This document shows positions 16,478 through 27,200 of a stretch of 55,874 nucleotides of DNA, piece after piece. Numbering within the stretch: the stretch's first letter is position 1; every line of letters starts with the position of its first letter. The notes beneath the pieces are model-generated. The model was not told the origin of the DNA, did no database searches, and was given only the letters and a program-made list of their open reading frames with translations. A program made the position numbers and the translations under genes. The DNA is from CAVVFX01 sp963747535. Lineage in GTDB: Bacteria > Acidobacteriota > Terriglobia > Bryobacterales > Bryobacteraceae. The stretch covers positions 1 to 55,874 of the forward strand of contig CAVVFX010000005.1 of the NCBI GenBank assembly GCA_963747535.1, read 5' to 3'.

Positions 16478-17751
16478 TCCGGGGCATGCTACGCGACATC
16501 GCCGTCGAGGACGGAATCGTTTCTCAAATCGGCCCCGAACTCCCCGCAGGCAAGTGTGAGATCGACGCGCGCAGCCTCGCCATCCTGCCCGGGATCATCG
16601 ACGTACATGTCCACTTCAACGAACCCGGCCGCACCGAATGGGAAGGAGCGGCGACCGGCAGCCGGGCGTTTGCATCCGCGGGCGGCACGCTGTTTTTCGA
16701 CATGCCCCTCAACTCGTCGCCCTGCACGGTGAATGCGCGGGCCTTCGACGAAAAGCACGCCGCGCTGGCGAAAGCATCAGTGACCGACTTCGCGCTCTGG
16801 GGCGGGATCATCCCGGGAAATCTGCATCATCTCGCCGAACTCGCCGGGCGGGGAGTAATCGGCTTCAAAGCTTTCGTGTCCGATTCCGGGCTCCCCGAAT
16901 TTCCCCGCTCCGATGACCTTACACTGTACGAAAGCATGCGTGAAGCAGCGCGCCTCGATCTCCCAGTGTCCGTCCATGCGGAAAGTGAAGAGATCACGCG
17001 CGGGCTCACGAAGCGAATGTTGGACGCCGGCCGCTGCAGCGTCCGAGACTATCTGGAATCGCGGCCGGTCATCGCCGAGGTCGAAGCGATTGAGCGGGTC
17101 GCTTTCCTGGCCAGGGAAACCGGCGTGAAGCTGCACATTGTCCACATCAGTTCGGGTCGCGGCGTGGCCGCGGCCTTGGAGGCGCGAGCCCGTGGCACGG
17201 ACGTTTCCATCGAAACCTGTCCTCACTACCTCACCTTCACGGGTGAAGACATGGAGCGCATCGGTACGGCTGCGAAATGCGCGCCACCGTTGCGCGATGC
17301 CATTGAACAGCAGAGTCTCTGGGACGCCGTACTCGACGGCAGCGTCGACATTATCGGCAGCGACCACTCCCCTGCCCCGCCCGAGATGAAAGAGGGCGAC
17401 AATTTCTTCCGCATCTGGGGCGGCATCGCGGGCATCCAGGCAACGCTCCCGTCTTTGACGGAGCGACTGCCGCTCGATCGTATCGCGAACCTTCTCGCCG
17501 CCAATCCCGCGCAGCGGTTTCGCATCGCGCGCAAAGGGCGGATCGCTGTCGGCTGCGACGCGGATTTCGCACTCGTCGATCTCGCGCAAACGTTCGTCAT
17601 GGATCGTGAGATGCTGCAACAACGCCACCGCATCAGCCCGTATATCGGCCGCCGGTTCAAGGGTCGCGTCGTGCATACGATTCTGCGAGGTCGGATTATT
17701 CCTTCGGGCACGCCCGGCTGGTTAGTGACGCCGGAGAAAAGGACGAACTGA
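16462..17751 (+). CDS. allB: Allantoinase
   Basis: A 429-residue amidohydrolase-fold enzyme that opens allantoin to allantoate. The metal-binding HVHFNEPGRTEWEG motif follows the usual GIIDV. The carboxylated lysine is in VIGFKAFVSDSG. Histidines occur in HAESEE, HIVHISSG and ETCPHYLTF, and the metal aspartate is in IGSDHSPAP. Members of the dihydroorotase group share this layout, but FDMPLNSSP and the gene's position are typical of allantoinase. It overlaps allC by 16 bases and is followed five bases later by the allE start. Confidence 0.93.
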   Translation: MSDLVIRGMLRDIAVEDGIVSQIGPELPAGKCEIDARSLAILPGIIDVHVHFNEPGRTEWEGAATGSRAFASAGGTLFFDMPLNSSPCTVNARAFDEKHAALAKASVTDFALWGGIIPGNLHHLAELAGRGVIGFKAFVSDSGLPEFPRSDDLTLYESMREAARLDLPVSVHAESEEITRGLTKRMLDAGRCSVRDYLESRPVIAEVEAIERVAFLARETGVKLHIVHISSGRGVAAALEARARGTDVSIETCPHYLTFTGEDMERIGTAAKCAPPLRDAIEQQSLWDAVLDGSVDIIGSDHSPAPPEMKEGDNFFRIWGGIAGIQATLPSLTERLPLDRIANLLAANPAQRFRIARKGRIAVGCDADFALVDLAQTFVMDREMLQQRHRISPYIGRRFKGRVVHTILRGRIIPSGTPGWLVTPEKRTN

Positions 17752-17756
17752 AGTCT

Positions 17757-18488
17757 GTGCTACATCAACTTGGAATCACCAGAAGCGCCCACTGCGCCGA
17801 TCATCTGCTGCAAACTCCGGACACATTCGTCCGCGCACCTCTGCCCGGAATGAAGAGCGCGACAGCCATTGTTCATATCGGACCCGCACGCGGCGCTCAG
17901 TTCACCGAGTACACCGCGATCTTCGAACCCGGCGGAACGCTGGGCCCTGCGTCGGGGCAACGCCTCGTGTATGTGATCGAGGGTGAACTCACGGTGGACA
18001 CCGCGGTGCTCGCGAAGGGAGGATACACGTACCAGCCTCCGGGCAGCACTGCGTCCATCGAGTCCATCTCTCATGCACGCGCAATCATCATTGAGAAGGC
18101 TTATCAACCGCTGCCCGGCATTGAGACTCCAGCCGCGTTCGCGGGTCAGGAGAGCGCCGTCGAGAGCAAACCTCTGGACGGTGACGAGGCGCTGGAAGTC
18201 CGCACCTTGTTGCCCGCGGACGCAGCCTTCGACATGGCCGTCAACACCATGACCTTTCAACCGGGTGCGAGTCTCTCGATGGTCGAGATCCACGTGATGG
18301 AACACGGCCTCGTCATGCTCGAAGGCGGCGGAATCTATCGTCTGGGCGATCACTGGTACTCCGTCCAGGAGGGCGATTTCATCTGGATGGCGCCATATTG
18401 CCCGCAGTGGTTCGGCGCGCTGGGCAAAGTCCCGGCAAAATACCTCATCTATAAAGACTGGAACCGTCACCCATGCAATTCCAAGTAA
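17757..18488 (+). CDS. allE: (S)-Ureidoglycine aminohydrolase
   Basis: A 243-residue double-cupin protein that removes ammonia from S-ureidoglycine to give S-ureidoglycolate. The N-terminal cupin contains FEPGGTLGPASGQRLVYVIEG. The C-terminal cupin has TFQPGASLSMVEIHVMEHGL and GDFIWMAPYCPQWFGALG, typical of the YlbA/AllE family with its Mn-binding His and Glu residues. Start GTG 17757 is five bases past the allB stop. The gene overlaps the following amidohydrolase by 16 bases. Having allE commits the pathway to the ammonia-releasing ureidoglycine branch instead of the urea-releasing allantoicase branch. Confidence 0.92.
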   Translation: MLHQLGITRSAHCADHLLQTPDTFVRAPLPGMKSATAIVHIGPARGAQFTEYTAIFEPGGTLGPASGQRLVYVIEGELTVDTAVLAKGGYTYQPPGSTASIESISHARAIIIEKAYQPLPGIETPAAFAGQESAVESKPLDGDEALEVRTLLPADAAFDMAVNTMTFQPGASLSMVEIHVMEHGLVMLEGGGIYRLGDHWYSVQEGDFIWMAPYCPQWFGALGKVPAKYLIYKDWNRHPCNSK

Positions 18489-19711
18489 ACGCGACTCAAC
18501 TGCAGAACGAACTCGACAAGCTCGCCACCTACTCCGATGTTCCGGCGCCCGCGGTGACACGCGTCGTCTATACCGCCACCGATCTCGCTGCGCGCCGCTA
18601 TGTGAAGCAACTCTGCCGCGATGCCGGGCTCGCAGTCCGGGAAGACGCGGCAGGCAACACCTTCGCCCGTTGGATCGGCGACGAGCCCGACCTTCCCGCG
18701 ATCGGCACCGGTTCCCACATTGACGCGATTCCTAACGCCGGCATGTACGACGGCACGGTCGGCGTGCTCAGCGGACTCGAAGCCATCCGCGCCCTCCAAC
18801 GTGCGGGGTTTCGGCCGCGGCGTTCGATCGAACTGCTCGTTTTCACCGCCGAGGAACCTACGCGCTTCGGTATTGGTTGCCTCGGCAGCCGTCTCCTCGC
18901 GGGGGTCCTGGGGCCTGACGCTGGATCCCGGCTGCGCGACTCTCAAGGCCGGACACTCGACGAGGTGCGCGACGCCGCGGGCTTCACCGCTCCGCTCTCC
19001 GACGTCGTATTAGCGCCTGCCTACTACGCCGGATTTATCGAGCTGCACATCGAACAAGGACCGCTCCTCGAAAACGGAGGAATTCCGCTCGGCATCGTGA
19101 CCAACATCGCAGCTCCAGCCAGCGTTAGAATCACCGTCGAAGGCGAGGGCGGACACGCCGGCGCGGTGCTGATGCCCGGCCGTCACGATGCATTTTGCGC
19201 CGCCGCGGAACTTGCCCTGGCCGTCGAAGCCGCGGCCAAATCTACCGGCGCAATCGACACCGTCGCGACTGCCGGTATCTGCGAAGTGTTTCCCGGGGCC
19301 GTCAACAGCATTCCCAGCCGTGTCCGGCTGACACTCGATGTGCGCGATACGGATGAAGCTCGACGCGATAGCGTGCTCGCGTCCATTGAGAAGGCTTCCG
19401 AGACCATCGCGCAACGCCGAGGCGTGCGGATTCAATCGGACCTGTTGAACTCCGACGCTCCCGCGACTTGCGATGCGCGGCTGATCGAGGCTCTCAGCCG
19501 CGCTTGCGAAGCTCAGGGCCTCCGCTACCAGCGGATGGTCAGCCGGGCGTATCACGACTCACTCTTCTTAGCCCGCGTGGTCCCGGTGGCAATGCTGTTC
19601 ATCCCCTGCCGCGCGGGAGTCAGTCATCGCCCTGACGAATACGCGTCACCGGAAGCCATAGCCAATGGCGCGAGAGCGCTGGCCGAGGTGCTGGCTCAAC
19701 TGGCAGGGTAA
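18473..19711 (+). CDS. Probable ureidoglycolate amidohydrolase (M20 family)
   Basis: A 412-residue M20-family amidohydrolase, paralogous to the allC product. Metal-site motifs are GSHIDAIPNAGMYDGTVGVL, FTAEEPTRFGIGCLGSRLL, FIELHIEQGPLLENGG and SRAYHDSLFLARV. It carries features I associate with plant ureidoglycolate amidohydrolase rather than allantoate amidohydrolase: EEPTRFG, GGHAGAVLMP, and the C-terminal FIPCRAGVSHRPDEYASPE. It should convert ureidoglycolate to glyoxylate, CO2 and two ammonia. Last gene of the operon, it overlaps allE by 16 bases and its 3' end overlaps the convergent guanine deaminase by 16 bases. A second allantoate amidohydrolase is the alternative. Confidence 0.8.
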   Translation: MQFQVNATQLQNELDKLATYSDVPAPAVTRVVYTATDLAARRYVKQLCRDAGLAVREDAAGNTFARWIGDEPDLPAIGTGSHIDAIPNAGMYDGTVGVLSGLEAIRALQRAGFRPRRSIELLVFTAEEPTRFGIGCLGSRLLAGVLGPDAGSRLRDSQGRTLDEVRDAAGFTAPLSDVVLAPAYYAGFIELHIEQGPLLENGGIPLGIVTNIAAPASVRITVEGEGGHAGAVLMPGRHDAFCAAAELALAVEAAAKSTGAIDTVATAGICEVFPGAVNSIPSRVRLTLDVRDTDEARRDSVLASIEKASETIAQRRGVRIQSDLLNSDAPATCDARLIEALSRACEAQGLRYQRMVSRAYHDSLFLARVVPVAMLFIPCRAGVSHRPDEYASPEAIANGARALAEVLAQLAG

Positions 19712-20991
19712 ACCACCTTCCCCCGCACGCACACCTCGCACACCTCCTCCCGTCCCGCGAGCGTAAACAGCGCCGACAGCAAATCTTCCGCGAGATCCGC
19801 ATGAGCCGCGACCATCTCCAGCGGACTTCCCGCGACCGGCCGCAGGTACACATAGTCTGCCGATTTCCCGGGCCGCAAATCTCCCGTCTCGCTCCCCACG
19901 CCGAGCGCTTCCGCGCCAGCCCGCGTCGCCAGATACAGCAACTGGGCTGAGCTCAGCATCACCCCGCTGCCGGACACGCGTTGCAGCATGTAAGCCTGCA
20001 GACCTTCCTTCAACATTCCAAATCCCGTACCACCCCCGACGTCCGTACCAAGCGCAAACCTCACGCCTGCGTTCAGATGACGCTGCAGCGGAAAAATGCC
20101 GCTCCCCAGAGCGGCGTTACTGCAGGCACAATGCGACACCGTCGCGCCGCTGGAAGCCAGCCGAGCCAGTTCCCCGTCTGTCGGATGCACGTTGTGAGCC
20201 AGCACCGACCTGCTCCCAACCAGACCGAATTTCTCGTACACGGCGAGATAGTCCGGCGCCCATGGAAACAGCCGGGCGACCTCCATCACCTCCTCCGGAT
20301 TTTCGTTGATATGGGTTTGAAATCGGAGACCAGGCGTTTCCTGCAGCAAAGTCTGACAAACCTCCAGCATCGCTTCGGAAGTCGAGAGAGCAAAGCGCGG
20401 AGTCACCGCATACACCAGCCCGCGCCTGCCGTGATAACTCCGGATCAGCTCCTGACTTTGCCGGTAGGCCGCATTGGGCGTCTGGTGTAGCGACGGGAGC
20501 AGCATACGATCCGATAGGACCAGTCCGGAAGCAATCCGCAACCCGCTCGCGACGGAGGCATCGAAGAACACTTCCATGGCCGGTCCGAAGTGGGAGCCGA
20601 ACACCAGCGCTGTCGTGGTACCGTGCGATGCCAGGCAATGCAGAAACTCATGCGCGACGTCCCGGGCGTAGGCCGGCTCAACGAAACGCGCCTCCTCGGG
20701 CAACGTATGCTGATCCAGCCAGTCCAGCAGGGAATAACCCAATCCTCCCAGGACTCGGACCTGCGGATAATGCACGTGTGTATCGACGAACCCCGGCAGC
20801 AGGTAGCCGCCTCGCAGATCGCGTAGGCGGGCATCCGGATGGGTTTGCCGGATTTTAGAGTAGTCGCCGAGGGCCTGTATCACGCCGCCCTCCACCAGCA
20901 ACCCGCCATCCGGAAGGATTTCCAGTGCGGACGGATCGCGAAACGGATTTCCCGGGGTGTGAAATACGGCCGCCCGGATAATTTCTCCCAT
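19696..20991 (-). CDS. guaD: Guanine deaminase
   Basis: A 431-residue amidohydrolase-fold enzyme that deaminates guanine to xanthine. The zinc motif is PGFVDTHVHYPQVRVLG, followed by the family-specific WLDQHTLPEEARF. Further markers are HGTTTALVFGSHF, TPRFALSTSEAML, QTHINENPEEV, VLAHNVHPTDGEL, SHCACSNAALGSG and GTDVGGGTGFGML, all typical of GuaD. It is transcribed towards the purine operon, with the two 3' ends overlapping by 16 bases. It supplies xanthine to the neighbouring dehydrogenase, so the two convergent units form one pathway locus. Confidence 0.93.
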   Translation of the reverse strand: MGEIIRAAVFHTPGNPFRDPSALEILPDGGLLVEGGVIQALGDYSKIRQTHPDARLRDLRGGYLLPGFVDTHVHYPQVRVLGGLGYSLLDWLDQHTLPEEARFVEPAYARDVAHEFLHCLASHGTTTALVFGSHFGPAMEVFFDASVASGLRIASGLVLSDRMLLPSLHQTPNAAYRQSQELIRSYHGRRGLVYAVTPRFALSTSEAMLEVCQTLLQETPGLRFQTHINENPEEVMEVARLFPWAPDYLAVYEKFGLVGSRSVLAHNVHPTDGELARLASSGATVSHCACSNAALGSGIFPLQRHLNAGVRFALGTDVGGGTGFGMLKEGLQAYMLQRVSGSGVMLSSAQLLYLATRAGAEALGVGSETGDLRPGKSADYVYLRPVAGSPLEMVAAHADLAEDLLSALFTLAGREEVCEVCVRGKVVYPAS

Positions 20992-21106
20992 CTCTTCAGT
21001 ATCCGCGCATTTACCGCCGCTGTGCGAGTGGAGCGATTCAGAAGTGTTTAGTTACCGAGCTGCGACCGTTAGGGAGTCGGTACGCTTCATTTATGAAATG
21101 ATGTAC

Positions 21107-24100
21107 TTAGTCGCCGAATTCCGGTGTCAGTCCGGAATGCGGTGACTTTACTTTTCCACGCTCGAACCACCAGTGCTGCAGCCGGTCGAAGTAGAGATAA
21201 ACCACCGGCGTGGTGTAGAGAGTCAGCATCTGGCTCACAATCAGGCCCCCGATAATAGTGATCCCCAGCGGCCTGCGCAGTTCAGAACCGGTACCGGTGC
21301 CCAGCGCCAGCGGCAACGCTCCGAGCATCGCGGCAATCGTCGTCATGAGGATCGGACGCAAGCGCAACATGCAGGCTTCGAATATGGAATCGCGCGAATT
21401 CTTGCCTTCGTTGCGTTCGGCGGCCAAGGCGAAATCGATCATCATGATGGCATTCTTTTTAACGATCCCGATCAACAGAATGATTCCGATAATCGCGATG
21501 ATGGTCAGATCCGTATGCGTGATGGTAAGAGCAAGAAGCGCTCCTACGCCGGCCGATGGAATTGTCGACAGGATGGTGATGGGGTGAATCAAACTCTCGT
21601 ACAGAATACCGAGTACCAGGTAAACAGCAATCAGCGCGGTGGCGATCAGCATCGGTTCACTGCTCAGGGAGTCCTGATAAGCCTGCGCGGTGCCTGCGAA
21701 CAAAGTGTGGATCGTCTTCGGAAGTCCGACCGTCGCGGCTGCAGCATCGATTTCGTCCACTGCGTCCCCCAGCGAGGCTCCGTCAGCGAGGTTAAACGAG
21801 ATCGTCACCGAGGGGAAAAGTCCCTGGTGATTGACGGCCAGAGGTGCCGTGTCCGGCGCGTAGTTTGCCAGCGCGCTTAGAGGAACCTGCTGGCCCGATG
21901 GCGCGCTCACGTACACCTGTCTCAGGAACTGAGGATCCTGCCAGAATTCCGGCGCAGCCTCCATCACGACGTGATACTGATTCAACGCCGTGTACATGGT
22001 CGAGACCTGACGCTGGCCATATGCGTCGTAGAGAGTATCGTCTATTAATTGGGGCGCAATTTGGAAACGGGCAGCCGTCTTCCGGTCATACGTGACCATC
22101 GCTTGCAGTCCCTGGTTCTGCAAATCGCTGTTCACATCGGCAATGGTGTGGATGGCCTTCAGCTTCTGCAGCATCAGAGGAGAATACTTGACCAGGTCCG
22201 GAAGATTCTCGCCTTGCATGGTGAATTGGTACTCGGCGTTGCTCATTCTTCCGCCGATGCGGACGTCCTGCGAGGCCTGCAAATAAAGCGTGGCTCCGGG
22301 CACTTTTGCGAGTTTCGGGCGCAAACGCGAAATAATCTCGTCGGCGTCGGCTTTTCTATCGGCGAGCGGCTTGAGGGAGATAAACATTCTGGCCGTATTG
22401 GCACTGCTGGTAAACCCCAGTGCGTCCGCCACGCCCGGGTCCTTTTGGACAATCTCGATCATGCGGAGCAGAATCTTGTCGAGGGCCTGGAACGACGTAT
22501 CCTGATCGGCCATGATAGCGCCCATGATACGGCCATTGTCCTGTTCCGGAAAGAATCCTTTGGGGACGCGAACAAATAGATAAATATTCAATGCGATGGT
22601 CGCGAGCAGCACCATCGCGGTAATGAATGCGTGCCGCAGCACCACCGTCAGAGTCCGGCCGTAGACCTCTACGATCCACGTGAAGAAACGCTCGCTGCTG
22701 CGATAAAACCATCCATGAGCCTGTTGCTGTTTCAGGAGATGAGCGCACATCATCGGCGTCGTGGTCAGCGAAATCACCATTGAGACTAGAATCGCCACCG
22801 AAAGCGTCACGGCGAATTCGCGGAACAGGCGCCCCACGATGCCCCCCATAAAAAGCAGTGGAATGAAAACGGCGATCAACGAAAAACTGATGGTCATTAC
22901 CGTGAACCCGATTTCTCCAGCCCCTTTCAATGCCGCTTCAAACGGCGCCATGCCTTGTTCGAGGTAGCGCGTAATGTTTTCGATGACGACAATAGCATCG
23001 TCGACCACGAAGCCGGTCGCGATCGTCAGGGCCATCAGGGAGAGGTTGTCGATACTGTAATTCAGCAGATACATCACGCCGAACGTGCCGATTAATGAAA
23101 CCGGTACGGCGACGCTCGGGATGAAAGTGGTGCGAACGTCCCGGAGAAACAGAAACACCACCAGAATAACCAGGAAGACGGAAATCATGAGCGTAAGCTC
23201 GACGTCTTTCACTGACGCGCGGATGGTCACGGTCTGATCCATCGCCACAGTCAGCTTGATCATGCGTGGAATAGCCGCTTCCAACTGAGGCAGCGCGGCG
23301 CGGATCCGGTCCACGGTCTGAATGATATTGGCTCCGGGTTGCCGGAAGATGATCAGCAGTACGGAGGTCTGCGCGTCGAGGTACCCGGCCTGGCGAAGAT
23401 CTTCTACTGAATCGACCGCCTGCCCGACGTCGCTCACCCGGACGGCTACCCCATTGCGATACGCGATGACCAACGGCTCGTAATCAGCGGCTTTCAAGAG
23501 CTGATCGTTGGCTCCGAGCTCCCACATATGGGTGCCGTCGGAAAAATGCCCTTTGGGTGCGTTGGCGTTCGCGCCGCTGAGCGCGCTACGCACCGTTTCA
23601 AAACCGATCCCGTACTTGTTCAGAACGATCGGATTCAGTTCGAGTCGCACGGCGGGAAGCGCGCTGCCACCCACGATAACCTGGCCAACTCCCGAGATTT
23701 GCGACAACTTCTGTTCCATGATGGTGGATGCCGCATCGTACATCTCCCCTTTGGTCAGGATTTTCGAAGTCAGCCCGATAATGAAGATCGGCGAATCGGC
23801 TGGATTCACTTTGCGGTACGTGGGATTGTTCGGCAAATTGGTAGGCAGATAGCCGCGTGCCGCGTTGATGGCCGCCTCCACGTCGCGCGCGGCGGCATCG
23901 ATGTTGCGGTTCAAGTCGAACTGGAGCGTGATACTGGTGGCTCCCAGGGTGCTCGTTGACGTCATCTCGGTCACCGAGGCGATATGGCCGAATTGTCTTT
24001 CGAGAGGCGTCGCCACGGAAGACGCCATAGTTTCCGGGCTGGCGCCAGGCAGAGATGCGGACACGGAAATAGTCGGAAAATCCACTTGCGGCAACGGCGA

Positions 24101-24202
24101 CACGGGGAGCAGTTGAAACGCGACCACTCCGGACAGGGCGATGGCGACTGTGAGCAGCGTAGTCGCGACAGGTTTGTGGACGAAGATCCCGGAGATACTC
24201 AT
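21107..24202 (-). CDS. RND multidrug efflux inner-membrane pump (MdtC-like)
   Basis: A 1031-residue hydrophobe/amphiphile efflux pump. It starts SISGIFVHKPVATTLLTVAI, then LPVSPLPQVDFPTISVSASL and PGASPETMASSVATPLERQF, the canonical RND N terminus. The proton-relay segment is ATGFVVDDAIVVIENITRYL, and the second half has IGIVKKNAIMMIDFALAAER. It forms a trimer with, or alongside, the adjacent paralogue and exports toxic compounds to a periplasmic adaptor. It is the third gene of the operon, starting five bases after the upstream RND gene. No outer-membrane TolC-like gene is in the window. Confidence 0.93.
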   Translation of the reverse strand: MSISGIFVHKPVATTLLTVAIALSGVVAFQLLPVSPLPQVDFPTISVSASLPGASPETMASSVATPLERQFGHIASVTEMTSTSTLGATSITLQFDLNRNIDAAARDVEAAINAARGYLPTNLPNNPTYRKVNPADSPIFIIGLTSKILTKGEMYDAASTIMEQKLSQISGVGQVIVGGSALPAVRLELNPIVLNKYGIGFETVRSALSGANANAPKGHFSDGTHMWELGANDQLLKAADYEPLVIAYRNGVAVRVSDVGQAVDSVEDLRQAGYLDAQTSVLLIIFRQPGANIIQTVDRIRAALPQLEAAIPRMIKLTVAMDQTVTIRASVKDVELTLMISVFLVILVVFLFLRDVRTTFIPSVAVPVSLIGTFGVMYLLNYSIDNLSLMALTIATGFVVDDAIVVIENITRYLEQGMAPFEAALKGAGEIGFTVMTISFSLIAVFIPLLFMGGIVGRLFREFAVTLSVAILVSMVISLTTTPMMCAHLLKQQQAHGWFYRSSERFFTWIVEVYGRTLTVVLRHAFITAMVLLATIALNIYLFVRVPKGFFPEQDNGRIMGAIMADQDTSFQALDKILLRMIEIVQKDPGVADALGFTSSANTARMFISLKPLADRKADADEIISRLRPKLAKVPGATLYLQASQDVRIGGRMSNAEYQFTMQGENLPDLVKYSPLMLQKLKAIHTIADVNSDLQNQGLQAMVTYDRKTAARFQIAPQLIDDTLYDAYGQRQVSTMYTALNQYHVVMEAAPEFWQDPQFLRQVYVSAPSGQQVPLSALANYAPDTAPLAVNHQGLFPSVTISFNLADGASLGDAVDEIDAAAATVGLPKTIHTLFAGTAQAYQDSLSSEPMLIATALIAVYLVLGILYESLIHPITILSTIPSAGVGALLALTITHTDLTIIAIIGIILLIGIVKKNAIMMIDFALAAERNEGKNSRDSIFEACMLRLRPILMTTIAAMLGALPLALGTGTGSELRRPLGITIIGGLIVSQMLTLYTTPVVYLYFDRLQHWWFERGKVKSPHSGLTPEFGD

Positions 24203-24207
24203 GCTTT

Positions 24208-27200
24208 CTACCCTGCCGGCGCTGGTGCCGGATCGGTGCCTGGCTGCCTGTCCCTTACGCGCTTTCTCTCCGGCGAGCGCGAGAATCTTCGGGCCAGGCG
24301 ATCGAAGAAGAGATAGATGACCGGCGTGGTATAGAGAGTGAGAACCTGGCTTACGATGAGGCCGCCCACAATCGTGATTCCCAGCGGACGGCGCAATTCC
24401 GATCCGGTACCCGACCCGAGTGCGAGCGGCAGTCCGCCCAGCAGCGCGGCCATGGTCGTCATCATGATCGGGCGGAAACGAAGCAGCGAGGCCTGGTAGA
24501 TCGAATCGACTGGCGACATGTGTTGCTCGCGCTCAGCCTCCAGCGCAAAGTCGATCATCATGATCGCGTTCTTCTTCACGATGCCGATGAGCAGCACGAT
24601 ACCGATCAAAGCGATGACGCTGAAGTCATTGCCCGTAAGCCAAAGAGCCAGCAGCGCACCGACACCCGCCGAGGGCAGGGTCGACAGTATAGTGATCGGA
24701 TGAATGTAACTCTCATAGAGGACCCCCAGCACAAGATATACGGTGACCAGCGCAGCCAGAATCAACACCGGCTCGTTCGCGAGCGAACTCTGGAACGCCG
24801 CGGCCGTTCCCTGAAACGCGCCCTGAATGCTGATGGGCATATGGAGGCCCTGCTGCACTTTATTGACGGAGTCAATGGCATTGCCAAGAGACGCCTTGGG
24901 AGCCAGGTTGAAAGAGAATGTGATTACCGGAAACTGGCCCTGGTGGTTGATGGTGATGGGCACCGATGTCGTCTCGACGTGAGTGAAAGCGCTCAGAGGC
25001 ACCTGTCCACCATTCGGAAAGGCGGTCGTCGATTGAGCCGGCCCGAACTGGAGCGGCGAAGAGGGAGCGGTCGCGGACGTTCCGCCTGCGACGACGCCTG
25101 TTGATCCGGTCTGAGCGGAAACCGACGATGCGCTGGTCGCGGTGCTCGAAGGTCCGAAGGAAGAGGTAGCGGCTGACCCGCCCGAGACAGTAGCCGGCGA
25201 AGACGATGCGCTCGCCATGCCCGAACGGATGAAAAGGTCGCGCAGTTCCAACGGTCTTTGATTGAATGTGGGCTTCACCTCGAGAACCACGTGATACTGA
25301 TTCAATTGCGTGAACATGGTGGACACTTCACGCTGGCCGTAAGCGTCGTAGAGTGTCTGATCGATAGACGACGCGGTAATGCCGAGGCGGGAGGCTGTCG
25401 GCCGGTCGAACACCAGTTTCGCCTGGATCCCCTGGGTCTGCTGATCGGTTGCGACGTCGCTGAGTTCGGGCAGTTGCTGCAGTTCGGCCAGCATTTTGGG
25501 TGCGAAAGAGTTCAGCTCATTCGCATTCGGATCCTCGAGAGTGTACTGAAATTGGGTGCGGCTCACGCGATCGTCGACCGTCAGGTCCTGCACCGGCTGC
25601 ATATAAAGGGTGATGCCGGAGATTCTCGCGATGTTCGTCTGCAGTCGTCGAATCACATCGCTGGCGCTGATTTTACGTGCCGCCAACGGTTTCAGATTGA
25701 TCTGCACGCGGCCGCTGTTCAGCGTCGTGTTGGTGCCGTCGATCCCGATAAACGACGAAAGGCTTTCGACTGCGGGATCCTGCAGAATGGCCTGATTGAC
25801 ACTTTGCTGCAAACGCGACATTTCGCTGAACGAAATGGACTGAGAAGCTTCCGTTACGCCCTGGATCACGCCTGTGTCCTGAATCGGGAAGAAGCCTTTC
25901 GGTATTTCGTAAAAGAGAAAGACCGTCAACAGCAAAGTCGCCAGCGCCACCATCAGGGTAATGGTCTGGAAGCGAAGCACGAATTTGAGCGTGCGTCCGT
26001 AAAAGTCGATGACCTTGTTGAAAACGTTTTCCGAAGCGCGGAAAAGACGCCCTTGCGAAGCTTCGGGAGTGTGCTTCAAGAGTCGGGCGGACATCATCGG
26101 GGTCAGGGTGAGCGACACGGCGGCGGACATCAGAATGGTCACGCTTAACGTGACCGCGAACTCGCGGAAGAGCCTGCCGACGATGTCTCCCATAAACAGC
26201 AAAGGGATTAGCACCGCGATCAATGAAATGGTCAGCGAGATGATGGTGAACCCGATCTGTTCTGCGCCTTTCAGGGCGGCCTGCATCGGGGCTTCACCCT
26301 GCTCGATATAACGGACGATGTTCTCGATCATGACAATGGCGTCATCGACGACAAAGCCGGTTGAAATAGTCAGGGCCATCAGGCTGAGATTATTCAGGCT
26401 GTAGCCGAGCAGATACATAACACCCAACGTGCCGACGAGAGACAACGGTACGGCGACACTGGGAATGATAGTGCCCGAAAGGCTGCGCAGAAACAGGAAG
26501 ATCACCATTACCACGAGGCCTATGGTGAGCATCAGCGAGAATTCGACGTCCTTCACGGAGGCGCGGATCGTCGTGGTCATATCGGTCAACGTACCCACAT
26601 GGACCGATGCGGGCAAGGTACTGGTTAGTTGCGGCAGCAGTTTCTGAATCTGGTCGACCACCGCGATGGTGTTCGCGCCCGGCTGCCGCTGAATATTTAC
26701 GATCACGGCCGGGGTCTGGTTCATCCACGCGGCCTGACGCACGTTTTCGATGTCGTCCATTACGGTTGCAACATCGGTCAACTTAACGGGAGCGCCATTC
26801 TTGTAGGCGATCACGAGGCCGGCGTAATCGCTGCTCGACAGCAACTGATCATTGGCGCCAATCTGATACGACTGGTGGGGCCCGTCGAAATTTCCCTTGG
26901 CCTGGTTGACGTTCGCGTCCACCAGCGCGGTTCGGAGATCCTCCAGATTCAATCCGTAGGCTGCCATCTGCGTAGGATTTGCCTGGATGCGCACCGCCGG
27001 CTTCTGGCCTCCGCTGATGCTGACAAGGCCAACGCCGGATAACTGCGAGATCTTTGGTGCGAGCCGGGTATCGGCGAGATCTTCCACCTGCGAAAGAGGA
27101 ATAGCCTGTGAAGTCAGCGCCAGAGTCAGTACAGGGGCGTCGGCCGGGTTGGTCTTACTGTAAATCGGAGGAGTCGGAAGATCCGAGGGCAAATAGGTTC

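Noticed and set aside
16777..17676. A 299-codon frame opposite allantoinase
   Set aside because: Antisense to a clear allantoinase with all metal-site motifs; its composition is not protein-like.
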